Positions 25,292 through 34,909 of a stretch of 64,000 bases of DNA are shown here, in pieces. Source of the stretch: an uncultured Peptoniphilus sp. (GTDB lineage: Bacteria > Bacillota > Clostridia > Tissierellales > Peptoniphilaceae); NCBI RefSeq assembly GCF_943913915.1, contig NZ_CALUAA010000002.1, positions 62,001 to 126,000 on the forward strand, read 5' to 3'. Both the position numbers and the translations under genes were made by a program. Numbering within the stretch: position 1 is the stretch's first letter; each line of letters starts with the position of its first letter. Under the pieces are notes generated by a model, which saw nothing but the letters and a program-made list of their open reading frames with translations, was not told where the DNA came from and did no database searches.

Positions 25292-25873
25292 ATGAAGAAT
25301 GAAAAATTAAAGGTCAAAGATCTCGTTACCATCGGGATCTTTGCCGTTATCTATTTTATTGTAATGTTCGGCGTCGGCATGATCGGCATGGTCCCTATTT
25401 TATTTTTAATCTACCCGACCATTCTCGGCATCGTTAGCGGCGTCATCGTCATGTTGTTTATGGCGAAAGAACAAAAACCCTGGGCGCTTTTTATCTTTGG
25501 AATGCTGACGCCCCTCGGAATGTTTGTCATGGGGCATACTTACGTGGTGCCTGTCCACGCATTGGTGGTAATGTTGGTCGCCGAATTTATTCGCCGAGGC
25601 GGAAATTATCGTTCCTTTAAACATAACGCCATCGCCTTTGGTATTTTTAACATGTGGATTTGCGGATCCCTTATGCAAATGCTCTTAGTAAAGGAAAAAT
25701 ATATGGAAATGTGTGCCATGATGGGATCGGATTATGTTCAAGCTCTTGAAAAACTTATCACCTACCCCCATATGGCCATCGTCTATGCAGGAGCTTTTAT
25801 CGGCGGCATCGTCGGCGCGTGGATCGGCCGCGCCATGCTTAAAAAACACTTCATTAAGGCGGGCATTGCATAA
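25292..25873 (+). CDS. MptD/Trep_Strep family ECF transporter S component
   Basis: Substrate-specific membrane subunit of an ECF importer. 193 residues with about six hydrophobic segments, beginning KVKDLVTIGIFAVIYFIVMF, as in the Trep_Strep (MptD) family. The family is widespread in Firmicutes and has been tied to iron/heme-type operons in some lactic bacteria; I recall this and have not checked it. It starts 8 bp after the ABC half-transporter and its stop overlaps the EcfT start (TAATG). Confidence 0.82.
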   Translation: MKNEKLKVKDLVTIGIFAVIYFIVMFGVGMIGMVPILFLIYPTILGIVSGVIVMLFMAKEQKPWALFIFGMLTPLGMFVMGHTYVVPVHALVVMLVAEFIRRGGNYRSFKHNAIAFGIFNMWICGSLMQMLLVKEKYMEMCAMMGSDYVQALEKLITYPHMAIVYAGAFIGGIVGAWIGRAMLKKHFIKAGIA

Positions 25874-26562
25874 TGAATGGAACGCCAAGTGTTTCATTTA
25901 ATCCAAACCCCATTACAAAATTTATTGTTACCATGCTCGTAAGTTTTACCGTTTTACACCCCATTGGACTTTTTGCCTGGGGTGTTATGGTGTGGATCGG
26001 TTTGTTTTTTTGGTTGAGAGGATTAAAAAAAGAAGCATTGCAAGGTTTTTTGGCTTTCGCTCTTCTTTATTTTCTGCCGAATTTTGAAGGCGCCATGGCC
26101 CTTCCCGGATTTTTAAAAATGTTTGTCGCCCTTTTAGTCGTGGTTAAAATGTTTTACTTGCCCTTTATGGCGGGGAAATATCTGATTCAAACATCTGACG
26201 TAGGCGATATTATAACCTCTATGGATACTGTTCATGTGCCACGAACCATTACCATCCCCGTCGCCGTCATGTTTCGTTTTTTTCCTTCCTTTAAGGAAGA
26301 ACATCATCACATTAAGCAGGCGATGAAAATACGAGGGATTACGTGGAAAAATCCTTTGCGCTACGGGGAATATGTAAGCGTTCCGTTGCTCATTTTATCG
26401 TCGACTATTGCCGATGATATTGCCATGGCGGCGGAAACACGGGGAATCGGCATTGAGGGAGAGAAAACGCGCTTTCGGGAAGTAAAACGCGGCATTGTCG
26501 ACATCGTGTATTTTCTCGGAGTGTTCGGCTTTGTATTGGGAGGCTGGTTATGCTTGAGATAA
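25873..26562 (+). CDS. ecfT: ECF transporter membrane component EcfT
   Basis: Scaffold permease of the ECF importer, with five to six membrane helices. The long cytosolic coupling helices carry the Ala-Arg-Gly signatures IKQAMKIRGI (about 152-161) and AMAAETRGIG (about 190-199). 229 residues. It overlaps the S component and the ATPase gene, so subunits are made in fixed ratio. It is dedicated to this operon, i.e. a group I ECF module. Confidence 0.87.
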   Translation: MNGTPSVSFNPNPITKFIVTMLVSFTVLHPIGLFAWGVMVWIGLFFWLRGLKKEALQGFLAFALLYFLPNFEGAMALPGFLKMFVALLVVVKMFYLPFMAGKYLIQTSDVGDIITSMDTVHVPRTITIPVAVMFRFFPSFKEEHHHIKQAMKIRGITWKNPLRYGEYVSVPLLILSSTIADDIAMAAETRGIGIEGEKTRFREVKRGIVDIVYFLGVFGFVLGGWLCLR

Positions 26563-27947
26563 AACATTTATCCCTAACGTACGGCGAGGCCGAAAAAAGC
26601 TTACACGACATTACATTTTCTGTGGCGGATGGCGAATGCGCTTTGCTCACGGGAAAAAGCGGATCCGGTAAATCTTCCATTATACGCGCCATCAACGGTA
26701 TCGCCTCTTCTTACGACGGGGCATCTCTCGAAGGGGAGATCCTTATTGACGGTCGTGCAGTTGAAAAAAGGAGCATGGCCGATCTGTCCCAAATGATAGC
26801 CAGTGTGTTTCAAAATCCAAAGACCCATTTTTTCAATGTGGATACGACGTTGGAACTCGTTTTTTATTTAGAGAACATAGGCCTTAGTCGCGAAAAAATG
26901 AAGGAGCGATTGGAGAAAATGCTCGCTCTTTTCCATATCGAGCATTTAATGGATCGTGATATTTTTAAATTATCCGGCGGTGAAAAACAAGTGTTGAGCA
27001 TCGCCGCGGCTTATATAAGCGGTGCGCCCATCATCCTGCTCGACGAACCGTCATCAAATTTAGATGAAAAGACGACCCGAATCTTGCACGACATGCTTTA
27101 TTTGCTAAAACGAGAAGGCATTACATTAGTGATTGCCGAACATCGGCTTTATTACCTTATGGATCTCGTGGATAGAATATATCTTATGGAGAAGGGAAAG
27201 CTGAAAACAACCTTTAACAAAAGTGCGTTTTTGGATCTTTCCGAAAAAGCGTTGTACGCCCAAGGGTTACGTTCGACACGCCCTGTAGAATTAAAGAACA
27301 AATCAGGGAATTATAACGGATCCGATCTCAAAATTCATTGTTTACAGCACTTTTTCGAGGGATCGGCGAAGGGATTTTCCGTAGAAGATATTGGCCTTGT
27401 AAAAGGAAGGGTTTACGGCATCGTCGGAACCAATGGTTGTGGAAAATCCACGTTCCTCAGAAGTCTTCTCGGCATCGAAAAGAGCATGAAAGACGATATC
27501 GAATTTAAAGGTGTAAAGATGCCAAAGCGTAAACGACTGGCACATTCCGCATTGGTTATGCAGGATGTGAACCATCAACTTTTCAGCGATACTGTGGCGG
27601 GGGAAGTCGTGCTCGGGCAAAAGGCGATCGACGAGGAAAAGCGTGAACAAATATTGGATCGCTTAAACCTTTTGGATAAGAAGGAGCGCCATCCCATGAG
27701 TTTGTCCGGCGGCGAAAAGCAAAGGGTCGCCATCGCTTCGGTTTTATTAAGTGATCGGGAAATTATCGGCTTTGACGAGCCGACAAGTGGAATGGATTAC
27801 GAAAACATGGTCAGCATTTCGGGACTTACGCGGTCGTTGGCAAAGGATGAAAGAATTTTAATCGTCGTTTCCCATGATACGGAATTTTTAAATCGTACGG
27901 CAGATGAAATTATCGACATGCGTTCTTTCGGAATTCAAAAGAACTGA
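26550..27947 (+). CDS. ECF transporter dual ATPase (two NBDs in one chain)
   Basis: EcfA-type ATPase with two nucleotide-binding domains fused (465 residues). NBD1: GKSGSGKSS, LSGGEKQV, ILLDEPSSNLD. NBD2: GTNGCGKST, LSGGEKQR, IIGFDEPTSGMD. Many ECF systems use separate EcfA and EcfA' genes; fusion is common for the Trep_Strep-linked modules. It overlaps EcfT by 13 bp and ends the five-gene Fur-box operon before a bidirectional terminator. Confidence 0.9.
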   Translation: MLEIKHLSLTYGEAEKSLHDITFSVADGECALLTGKSGSGKSSIIRAINGIASSYDGASLEGEILIDGRAVEKRSMADLSQMIASVFQNPKTHFFNVDTTLELVFYLENIGLSREKMKERLEKMLALFHIEHLMDRDIFKLSGGEKQVLSIAAAYISGAPIILLDEPSSNLDEKTTRILHDMLYLLKREGITLVIAEHRLYYLMDLVDRIYLMEKGKLKTTFNKSAFLDLSEKALYAQGLRSTRPVELKNKSGNYNGSDLKIHCLQHFFEGSAKGFSVEDIGLVKGRVYGIVGTNGCGKSTFLRSLLGIEKSMKDDIEFKGVKMPKRKRLAHSALVMQDVNHQLFSDTVAGEVVLGQKAIDEEKREQILDRLNLLDKKERHPMSLSGGEKQRVAIASVLLSDREIIGFDEPTSGMDYENMVSISGLTRSLAKDERILIVVSHDTEFLNRTADEIIDMRSFGIQKN

Positions 27948-27950
27948 ACT

Positions 27951-27987
27951 AAAAAAGCAGGTTGACTTTAGGGTCAGCCTGCTTTTT
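27951..27987. terminator. Bidirectional terminator
   Basis: AAAAAGCAGGTTGAC pairs with GGTCAGCCTGCTTTTT. A-run and T-run on the two sides serve the ECF operon (+) and the convergent YcxB-like gene (-). Confidence 0.9.
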
Positions 27988-27993
27988 CTATTC

Positions 27994-28473
27994 TTATTGC
28001 ATTTTAGCTTTAACGGCGTCGTTGGCCATATCCTTCGGTAAGAGATAGGCGGAGGGGGCGTCTTTATAAAAGATGTAATAAAAACCACTGTCCCCGTCCA
28101 TAACATAGCGAATATCGTCGTAGGTAAAGTTGATGTCGCCGTCGCGAATGCCCTTCTCGTCAATGTTTGCGTGATGGTCGCCGATGGGAAGGTCTTTTTT
28201 CATCTTTTTAATAAGCTGTTTGAGTTTTTTCTTCATGGTACGGTTAAAGAAAAACTGATAGATAAAGGGCCATAGTACGAGAACGACTCCGAGAGGCAAT
28301 AATCCCTTCAATGCCTTTCCCGTTGCGTAGTAAAAAATGGCGATGGCGATAAACACGAGTATAGGCAGTGCCATTTGAATATACATTGTGCGCTTCGCCG
28401 TGGGGTTTTTCTTAAACATGTGCCATTGGTAGTGGAAATAATCTTCTTCTGTAATCGTAAATTTTTTCTTCAT
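27994..28473 (-). CDS. YcxB-like membrane protein
   Basis: 159 residues with two adjacent membrane helices (about 29-75), flanked by an N-terminal FTITEEDYFHYQWHM segment and a C-terminal cytosolic domain (DEKGIRDGDINFTYDDIRYV, GFYYIFY) of the YcxB type. Function unknown in general. The start is ATG 28473 with GAAGGAGG upstream; an in-frame ATG 45 bp earlier would place the ribosome site inside the gene. Monocistronic and convergent with the ECF operon. Confidence 0.72.
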   Translation of the reverse strand: MKKKFTITEEDYFHYQWHMFKKNPTAKRTMYIQMALPILVFIAIAIFYYATGKALKGLLPLGVVLVLWPFIYQFFFNRTMKKKLKQLIKKMKKDLPIGDHHANIDEKGIRDGDINFTYDDIRYVMDGDSGFYYIFYKDAPSAYLLPKDMANDAVKAKMQ

Positions 28474-28648
28474 AGTGCCTCCTTCTTTGATTGTACTGAA
28501 CTTAAGAGGCGGAAACAAGAAGAATAAAAGTCAAAAATAGACAAGTGTCTTCTGCGGTGATAGACTGTTTTTAAATAGATAGATCATATGAGAAATACTG
28601 TAAAATAGGGTATGGATCTAAAATATATGAGGAAATGAGGGAAGCTTT

Positions 28649-29350
28649 TTGGCTTTTGTAGAATTTATCGAATCGACGAAGACCTACGGCAGCGGCGCGG
28701 CGAAGACCGTAGCCAATGATCGCATTTCTTTCGCCGTTGAAGAAGGGGAATTTGTCGCCATTGTAGGCCCTTCCGGAGCGGGAAAGTCGACGATTTTAAA
28801 TATTTTAGGGGGCATGGACACCAATGATTCCGGACAGGTGATGGTGGACGGAAAAGATATAGCCGCCATGACGGAGAGGGAACTTACCACCTATCGCCGC
28901 TACGATGTGGGTTTCGTGTTTCAATTTTATAATTTAATTCCCAATTTAACGGCTCTAGAGAATGTGGAGCTGGCTAATGCTATCGTGGACGACGCCATGG
29001 ATGCGGAGGAGGTTTTAAATCGAGTAGGTCTCGGGGAGAGACAAAATCACTTCCCCTCTCAGCTTTCCGGCGGTGAGCAGCAGCGGGTGGCCATCGCCCG
29101 TGCCCTCGGAAAGAATCCCAAGCTTTTGCTTTGCGACGAGCCCACCGGCGCTCTGGATTATAAGACCGGGAAGCGTGTGCTTAAAATTTTGGAGGAAAGT
29201 TCCAGAAAACACGGCCGCACAGTGATCGTCATTACCCATAACCGGGCCATCGCCGAAGCGGCGGATCGGGTTATCGAAATTAACGACGCCAAGGTGCGGG
29301 ATATTTATGTCAACGAACATCCCAAAACCATAGATGAAATCGAGTGGTAA
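28649..29350 (+). CDS. MacB/LolD-type ABC transporter ATPase
   Basis: ATPase for the adjacent FtsX-like permease. Walker A GPSGAGKST, Q-loop FVFQFYNLIPNLTALEN (typical of the LolD/MacB class), signature LSGGEQQR, Walker B LLLCDEPTGALD, switch ITHN. 233 residues is the class norm. The likely start is TTG 28649 behind GAGGGA. These systems transmit mechanical force across the membrane rather than move a substrate through it. Confidence 0.9.
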   Translation: MAFVEFIESTKTYGSGAAKTVANDRISFAVEEGEFVAIVGPSGAGKSTILNILGGMDTNDSGQVMVDGKDIAAMTERELTTYRRYDVGFVFQFYNLIPNLTALENVELANAIVDDAMDAEEVLNRVGLGERQNHFPSQLSGGEQQRVAIARALGKNPKLLLCDEPTGALDYKTGKRVLKILEESSRKHGRTVIVITHNRAIAEAADRVIEINDAKVRDIYVNEHPKTIDEIEW

Positions 29351-29351
29351 T

Positions 29352-32300
29352 ATGACGCCGAGACAAAAAGATTTTATACGGGAAATTACGGGCCACAAAC
29401 TGCGCTTCGCCTCCCTTTTGGCGTTGATCGCCATAGGCGTCTTCGTACTTGTGGGCCTTACGGTGACAGGGCCGATTATGCGCCGCACCATACAGAAAAC
29501 CTTGGATGAGGGGAATCATTACGATCTGAAGCTGGACGTGGCGGAAGGATTGCAAGACGAGGACTTAGAGCGGCTGAACGCTCTCGAAGGTGTGGCGGAA
29601 AAAGAATATTTTCACACCGCTTTTTTGACGAGCGAAAAACGGGAGACCGTCTACATTTCCTCTCTACCGAAGCGGATAAGCCTTCCGAATATTACCGAAG
29701 GTCGCGCCCCGAAAGCCGTGGACGAAATTTTGCTGGATCACAGTTTGAAGGGAAAGTATTCTATCGGCGACATGATCGAATTTGAACGGGAAGAAGATCC
29801 CTTCGATAAAGATGCGAAACCCGTGTTCAATCGCTATTCCTATCGCGTTACAGGATTTGCCCGAAGTATTTTATTCTTAGATGAGGAAGAAAAAGGTTCC
29901 ACGGCGAGGGGAGATAAAATTGACGGCTTCGGCTATGTTTTGCCTCTCGCATTCAGAGATCCTACTATTACCCAGGCTCAGTTTCAGTTTAAGGATTTAG
30001 AGGGCCTAGCCGTATACAGCGATGAGTATGCCCGTTTAAATAAACGTCATAGAGAAGGCTTTAAGGCTATTTTCAGCGACCGACCGGAGAAGCGGCTCGA
30101 CGAGCGGATCGCAGATATTCGGGGCGACATTCGAGACGGCGAAGAGGAAATCGACGAGGGTTATAACAAACTCGACGACGCTTGGAACGCCATCTTAGAC
30201 GGCGAAGAAGAGTGGGCAGAAGGCCGCGACGAGTTCTTAAAGGGGAAGGCGGACTTCCGGACGGGGATGGCACAGGGAGAAGCTACCCTGAGCGACTCGA
30301 AGCGCAAGCTGGATAGGGCAAGAAACAGTATTTTATTTCAAGAAGACCGTTTGAGCGCCGGTGAAAAGGCGCTTCTCGACGGAAAAAACGCCATCGCCGC
30401 AGGCATTGTCGACGGTATGGCGGGGAAAGAGGAAGCCCTCGCCGGGATTCAAACCGCCGATGAGACTTTGGAAAAAATTCTCCGGGAAGAAAAGGCCATT
30501 CGGGAGGCAAGAGAGCGTCTGGAACGGGGAGAAACGCCCGCTCTCAAATCCCTTCCCGAGTTGCCCTACTCCGAAAAGACCATTTCAGATGCGAAGGCGG
30601 AACTTTCAGCCATCGACAGTCGAAAAAACGCCATCCGCAAAAAATCCATAGCTGCGCAAAAAGAGCTGATGGACAAAGACAGCCGCTACGACGAAGCTCT
30701 CGCGGCTTTAAAACAAACCGGCGTTGATGAACAGACGATCAGTTCTAAAATCAAAGCTCTCGATGAAAAAATCGCCGGTTTAGAAGAAGGGGAGGACAGC
30801 TCGGATTTAGAAAGACAGAAAGCCGAACTTGAAAATTCTCTGAAATCTCCGAGTTATCTTAAGGCCAAAAGTGAAGCAGATCGTTTGAAAAAGATACGGG
30901 ACGAGGCCTCCGTTGCTTTTGAAAAGCAAAATAATGCCCTGCTTACAGATAACAAGCGAAAAAGAGAGTTGAACGCTATGATCGCCGCACAAAACAGGGC
31001 GAAAGACGCCCGGGAAAAGGCCCTGGACGGGTTGGAGCGGGAACAAAAAGACGTTGCGGCGAGTGAAGAGGAGAAACTGGCAAGGGTCAAGGCGGAGCTT
31101 GCCGCCCGGGAAAAAGAAGTGGCGGAACAGAAGGCAAGAGCTCTCGCCGGAAAGGCACAGAGCGAAGCCGCCCTTCAAAAATTAGATGCGAGCAAGCGGG
31201 ATCTCGCTCTCGCTGAATCGGAACTTAAAGATAAAAAGCGTGAAATCGCCGCAGGAAGCGCTGAAATTGCAGCGGCGAAGGCCAAACTTCGCGAGGGAGA
31301 AAGTGAACTTCAAAAGGGAAAGGTTACTTTAGATGCCAAACGAAGAGAAGGGGAACGCAAGCTGGATCGCGCGGAGGCGGAACTTTATGAGGGCAGAGCG
31401 GATTTAGATGAAGCTCGCGCTGAATATGCTGCCGAAAAACCCGACGCCTTAAAGGATTTAAAAGAAGGGGAAGAAGACATCGAAAAGGCCCGAGACATTC
31501 TCTCTATTATTGAGAAGCCCATCTACGAGATCACCCCTATGAACGAAGAGAGCATCACCTATACCTTTTTAGATTACAGCGATCGAATGGATCAGCTTTC
31601 CATGGTGTTTCCCGTGTTTCTCTTCGCCATCGCTCTTCTTTTGGCCTCCACGGTTATGAACCGCATGGTGGACGAGGAGCGTATTCTCATCGGCACCTAT
31701 AAAGCTCTGGGCTATTCCGACGGCGCCATCGCATGGAAATACGTGCTCTTCGGTACGCTGGCCGCTCTCTTAGGAGGCATTCCCGGCGGTATACTGGGAA
31801 ATTTCTTACTGAGTAGCGTCGTCGCCGAAGCCTATTTAAGCGGGGCGTCGATTTCGGGTCTTGCCATGAGCTGGTACCCGATGCATATCGTCTTTTCCGT
31901 CGTCCTCGGCATGCTCGCCACAGGCTTTATCGCCTGGATCAGTGCGCGGAAAAGTTTGCGCCATAAAACGGCGATCCTCCTCCTGCCGAAACCCCCTGCC
32001 AAGGGAACGCGTATCGTACTGGAGCGGATCGCGCCTCTATGGAAGCGGTTGAGCTTTTTTCAAAAAGTGACGGCGCGCAATCTCTTTAGAGATAAAAAGC
32101 GCATGGTCATGACCATCGTCGGCGTCATGGGGTGTGTGGCACTTCTCCTATTGGGATTCGGCATTCGCACATCGGTAGACGGTCTCGTCAATAAGCAATT
32201 TAAAGAGATCGAACGCTACGATTTTATAGTACGCTATGAGCCTGCCATCGACCGAAAAGGTCACCAAGACTATTTGAAACATTTAGAAGATGATGAAGAA

Positions 32301-33173
32301 ATTCGCACAGCCGTCTCCGGTCATATGGAATCCCTCCGAGTGGATTACGACAAAGGCCTGGATCAAAATCTGATAATGGTCGTTCCCGAAGACACGGCTT
32401 CACTTAAAAAGGTTGTGAATTTGAGAGAACGGAAGAGCGGAAAGACCATCGATCTTACAAAGGGCGCCGTCATTACGGAAAAGTTGGCAGAAATTAAAGA
32501 CCTAAAGCCGGGGGATGTTCTCGTCGTTAAAGATGACGACGAAAGAGAGTACGAGATTCCCATTGCGAGCATCGCCGAGGGGTATGCCGGCCACTACCTC
32601 TATATGGATAAAAAAGATTACGAAGAGATATTCAATAAAGCTTACGAAGATAATATGCACTACCTGGCTACCGGCGGAAAAGACGTATCCCGCTATAAAG
32701 ATTACGATTCCGTCGTGGCCCTGATCGACACCAACACTATGACTGATCGAGTGGATGATGTGGCGTCGAATATTAATTTTATCGTTATGGTTATTTTAGC
32801 GGCCTCTTCAACACTGGCCGTGGTGGTGCTTTCTACTTTGACGACCATTAATATTGAGGAGAGACGGCGTGAAATCTCCACGATCCGCGTCTTAGGCTTT
32901 TACCCGAAAGAAGTCACCCGCTATATTTACAGAGAAACGGCCACCCTTACGGCGGTAGGGATTATTCTCGGCTTCTTTGTCGGAAAGGGACTTCACCGAT
33001 TGGTTATTCGTGTCGTCGTTCCTGATTTTGCCATGCTGGACCCCGCCCTCGGGCTTATGAACTATCTATTACCTGCTGTGATTACCTTGGTCATTTCCAC
33101 AGTCCTTATGTTCTGGTTCCACGGGAAACTCCAAAAGATCGACATGGTGGAAGCGTTAAAGAGCGTAGAATAA
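29352..33173 (+). CDS. Very large FtsX-like permease with long coiled-coil insert
   Basis: 1273 residues: a first membrane helix near residues 20-40, a MacB-like extracytoplasmic part, then a very long Glu/Lys/Arg/Ala-rich coiled coil (about 235-720) with heptad character. Three membrane helices follow (about 745-900), then a second FtsX unit with one helix near 920, an extracytoplasmic domain and three C-terminal helices. The coiled coil could reach through the wall as a rigid arm. ATG 29352 follows the ATPase stop; ATG 29334 overlapping it is also possible. Substrate or partner unknown. Confidence 0.82.
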   Translation: MTPRQKDFIREITGHKLRFASLLALIAIGVFVLVGLTVTGPIMRRTIQKTLDEGNHYDLKLDVAEGLQDEDLERLNALEGVAEKEYFHTAFLTSEKRETVYISSLPKRISLPNITEGRAPKAVDEILLDHSLKGKYSIGDMIEFEREEDPFDKDAKPVFNRYSYRVTGFARSILFLDEEEKGSTARGDKIDGFGYVLPLAFRDPTITQAQFQFKDLEGLAVYSDEYARLNKRHREGFKAIFSDRPEKRLDERIADIRGDIRDGEEEIDEGYNKLDDAWNAILDGEEEWAEGRDEFLKGKADFRTGMAQGEATLSDSKRKLDRARNSILFQEDRLSAGEKALLDGKNAIAAGIVDGMAGKEEALAGIQTADETLEKILREEKAIREARERLERGETPALKSLPELPYSEKTISDAKAELSAIDSRKNAIRKKSIAAQKELMDKDSRYDEALAALKQTGVDEQTISSKIKALDEKIAGLEEGEDSSDLERQKAELENSLKSPSYLKAKSEADRLKKIRDEASVAFEKQNNALLTDNKRKRELNAMIAAQNRAKDAREKALDGLEREQKDVAASEEEKLARVKAELAAREKEVAEQKARALAGKAQSEAALQKLDASKRDLALAESELKDKKREIAAGSAEIAAAKAKLREGESELQKGKVTLDAKRREGERKLDRAEAELYEGRADLDEARAEYAAEKPDALKDLKEGEEDIEKARDILSIIEKPIYEITPMNEESITYTFLDYSDRMDQLSMVFPVFLFAIALLLASTVMNRMVDEERILIGTYKALGYSDGAIAWKYVLFGTLAALLGGIPGGILGNFLLSSVVAEAYLSGASISGLAMSWYPMHIVFSVVLGMLATGFIAWISARKSLRHKTAILLLPKPPAKGTRIVLERIAPLWKRLSFFQKVTARNLFRDKKRMVMTIVGVMGCVALLLLGFGIRTSVDGLVNKQFKEIERYDFIVRYEPAIDRKGHQDYLKHLEDDEEIRTAVSGHMESLRVDYDKGLDQNLIMVVPEDTASLKKVVNLRERKSGKTIDLTKGAVITEKLAEIKDLKPGDVLVVKDDDEREYEIPIASIAEGYAGHYLYMDKKDYEEIFNKAYEDNMHYLATGGKDVSRYKDYDSVVALIDTNTMTDRVDDVASNINFIVMVILAASSTLAVVVLSTLTTINIEERRREISTIRVLGFYPKEVTRYIYRETATLTAVGIILGFFVGKGLHRLVIRVVVPDFAMLDPALGLMNYLLPAVITLVISTVLMFWFHGKLQKIDMVEALKSVE

Positions 33174-33174
33174 T

Positions 33175-33203
33175 TTGACTCAGATGTAAAAAAGTGATAA
33201 CAT
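33175..33203 (+). promoter_or_regulatory. Promoter of MATE gene
   Basis: TTGACT (33175-33180), 17-bp spacer, TAACAT (33198-33203). It begins directly after the permease stop codon and is followed by a hairpin. Confidence 0.65.
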
Positions 33204-33214
33204 AGTTTAGATAC

Positions 33215-33239
33215 AAAAAGGGCCGAGTGTGCCCTTTTT
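33215..33239 (+). terminator. Hairpin-T-run between promoter and MATE gene
   Basis: AAAAAGGGC (33215-33223) pairs with GCCCTTTTT (33231-33239). It may terminate the ABC unit, or attenuate the MATE transcript that would start about 5 bases before it. Confidence 0.75.
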
Positions 33240-33270
33240 CATTTGTCTAAAATTTACAGGAGGTGACCGA

Positions 33271-34632
33271 ATGAAAGAAAATAGAATGGGCTATGAGCCG
33301 ATTCCCAAGCTTTTAACGAGCATTTCATTGCCCATTGCTTTGTCCATGCTCGTACAGGCTCTCTACAATATCGTCGACAGCATCTGGGTATCTCGGGTCG
33401 GAGAAAGTGCCCTTGCGGCGGTGAGCGTCGCCTTTCCTATGCAAATGCTCATCAATGCTTTTTCCATCGGCATAGGGGTCGGCATGAATGCCCTTTTAAG
33501 TCGTCACTTAGGTGAGAAGAACCCGCGGGCAGCCAATCTTTGTGCACAACACGGCCTCCTGCTCAATATGATCGTCGGCGTCTTATTCGCCGTCTTCGGC
33601 GTCATGGCGGCGCCGAAGCTGATCGCCATGCAGACGAGCGATCCGGCCATTATTCGTGACGGTGTGCGTTATCTAAATATCTGCTTCATCTTCAGCATAG
33701 GACTTTGCGGCCAGATCTGTATGGAGCGGCTTCTGCAATCCACGGGGCGTGCCGTCTACAGTATGTACACCCAGCTTTTCGGCGCGGGCCTCAATATAGC
33801 CCTGGATCCCTTCTTCATTTTCGGCATCGGATTCTTCCCGGAAATGGGAGTGGCGGGCGCGGCGGTAGCTACGGTTACGAGCCAAATCCTCGCCTTTATC
33901 TTCGGCTTATATTTAAACTTTACGAAGAACAAAGAGCTGAATCTTCTGCAGGATCATTTCCATATTAATGGGGAAATTATTAAAGGAATTCTCGCTGTGG
34001 GCGTTCCCTCGGCCATTATGATTTCCGTAAATTCCGTTTCCGTCTTTATGATTAATTCCATACTTGCGGTCTTCGGTGCTACCGCCGTTGTGGCCCTCGG
34101 AATTTATTTTAAAGTGAACAGTTTCGTATTTATGCCTGTCTTCGGTATGAATAACGGTCTCGTGCCCATTATCGCCTACAATTACGGGGCGGGGCATAGA
34201 GACAGGATCTATGAAGTTATTAAGCTCGCCTATAAAGCGGCCATTATCTTTATGACGGGAGGCTTTTTACTCTTCCAACTCTTCCCTGCGCAACTTATGG
34301 GCTTCTTCGATCCGTCGGCGGAACTTCTATCCATCGGCGTAACAGCTTTAAGAATTATTTCCATATCCTTTATCTTTGCGGCAGTGAGCGTCATCAGTTC
34401 CGGGATTTTCCAATCTTTTGGAAACGGATTGATCAGTATGATCGTCAACTTAGTGCGGCAATTGATCTTAATCATTCCCCTCGCTTATCTCTTTTCAAAA
34501 ACCGGCGTCCTCGCCTATGTATGGCTCGCTTATCCCATCGCCGAGTTTGTTGCGATGTTAATCGCCATCTACTTTATGAAGGTCATTAATAAGAATAAAA
34601 TCAGGTCCATGCCGTCTGTGGATAGTGAATAA
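33271..34632 (+). CDS. MATE family multidrug/toxin exporter
   Basis: Cation-coupled exporter of 453 residues with twelve predicted membrane helices in two six-helix halves. Family segments: PLLTSISLPIALSMLVQALYN-like N-terminus, IVDSIWVSRVGESALAAVSVAFP, and the second-half NSFVFMPVFGMNNGLVPIIAYNYGAGH. ATG 33271 follows AGGAGGTG. It is monocistronic. No nearby gene tells the substrate. Confidence 0.9.
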   Translation: MKENRMGYEPIPKLLTSISLPIALSMLVQALYNIVDSIWVSRVGESALAAVSVAFPMQMLINAFSIGIGVGMNALLSRHLGEKNPRAANLCAQHGLLLNMIVGVLFAVFGVMAAPKLIAMQTSDPAIIRDGVRYLNICFIFSIGLCGQICMERLLQSTGRAVYSMYTQLFGAGLNIALDPFFIFGIGFFPEMGVAGAAVATVTSQILAFIFGLYLNFTKNKELNLLQDHFHINGEIIKGILAVGVPSAIMISVNSVSVFMINSILAVFGATAVVALGIYFKVNSFVFMPVFGMNNGLVPIIAYNYGAGHRDRIYEVIKLAYKAAIIFMTGGFLLFQLFPAQLMGFFDPSAELLSIGVTALRIISISFIFAAVSVISSGIFQSFGNGLISMIVNLVRQLILIIPLAYLFSKTGVLAYVWLAYPIAEFVAMLIAIYFMKVINKNKIRSMPSVDSE

Positions 34633-34640
34633 ATCTATGA

Positions 34641-34673
34641 AATAAACTCATCGAAAGATGGGTTTATTTTTTT
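34641..34673 (+). terminator. Terminator of MATE gene
   Basis: AATAAACTCATC, GAAA tetraloop, GATGGGTTTATT (one G-U), then seven T. Confidence 0.92.
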
Positions 34674-34785
34674 ATGGGGTATAGAAAAATACAATAGACT
34701 TATTTTATAGATTATAATCCTTAAAGAAATCCTCGGAAACCTTGATAATTACGGAAAAGATTGCGGAATTAGCTTTCCCTCGTCC

Positions 34786-34814
34786 TTGACTGAAATAAGC
34801 GTGATTGCTATAAT
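34786..34814 (+). promoter_or_regulatory. Promoter of prdC-prdE
   Basis: TTGACT (34786-34791), 17-bp spacer with TGC just before TATAAT (34809-34814): a strong sigma-A, extended -10 promoter. No -24/-12 sigma-54 element is apparent in the 277-bp intergenic region. Confidence 0.8.
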
Positions 34815-34909
34815 TCAAATGAGGTTGAATAGCCATAATCCGACAGAAAACGATTTTCTTCCAAACCTTTTTTGATTTGGAGGATACTAGATCTAGAAGG
34901 AGTGTAGAT

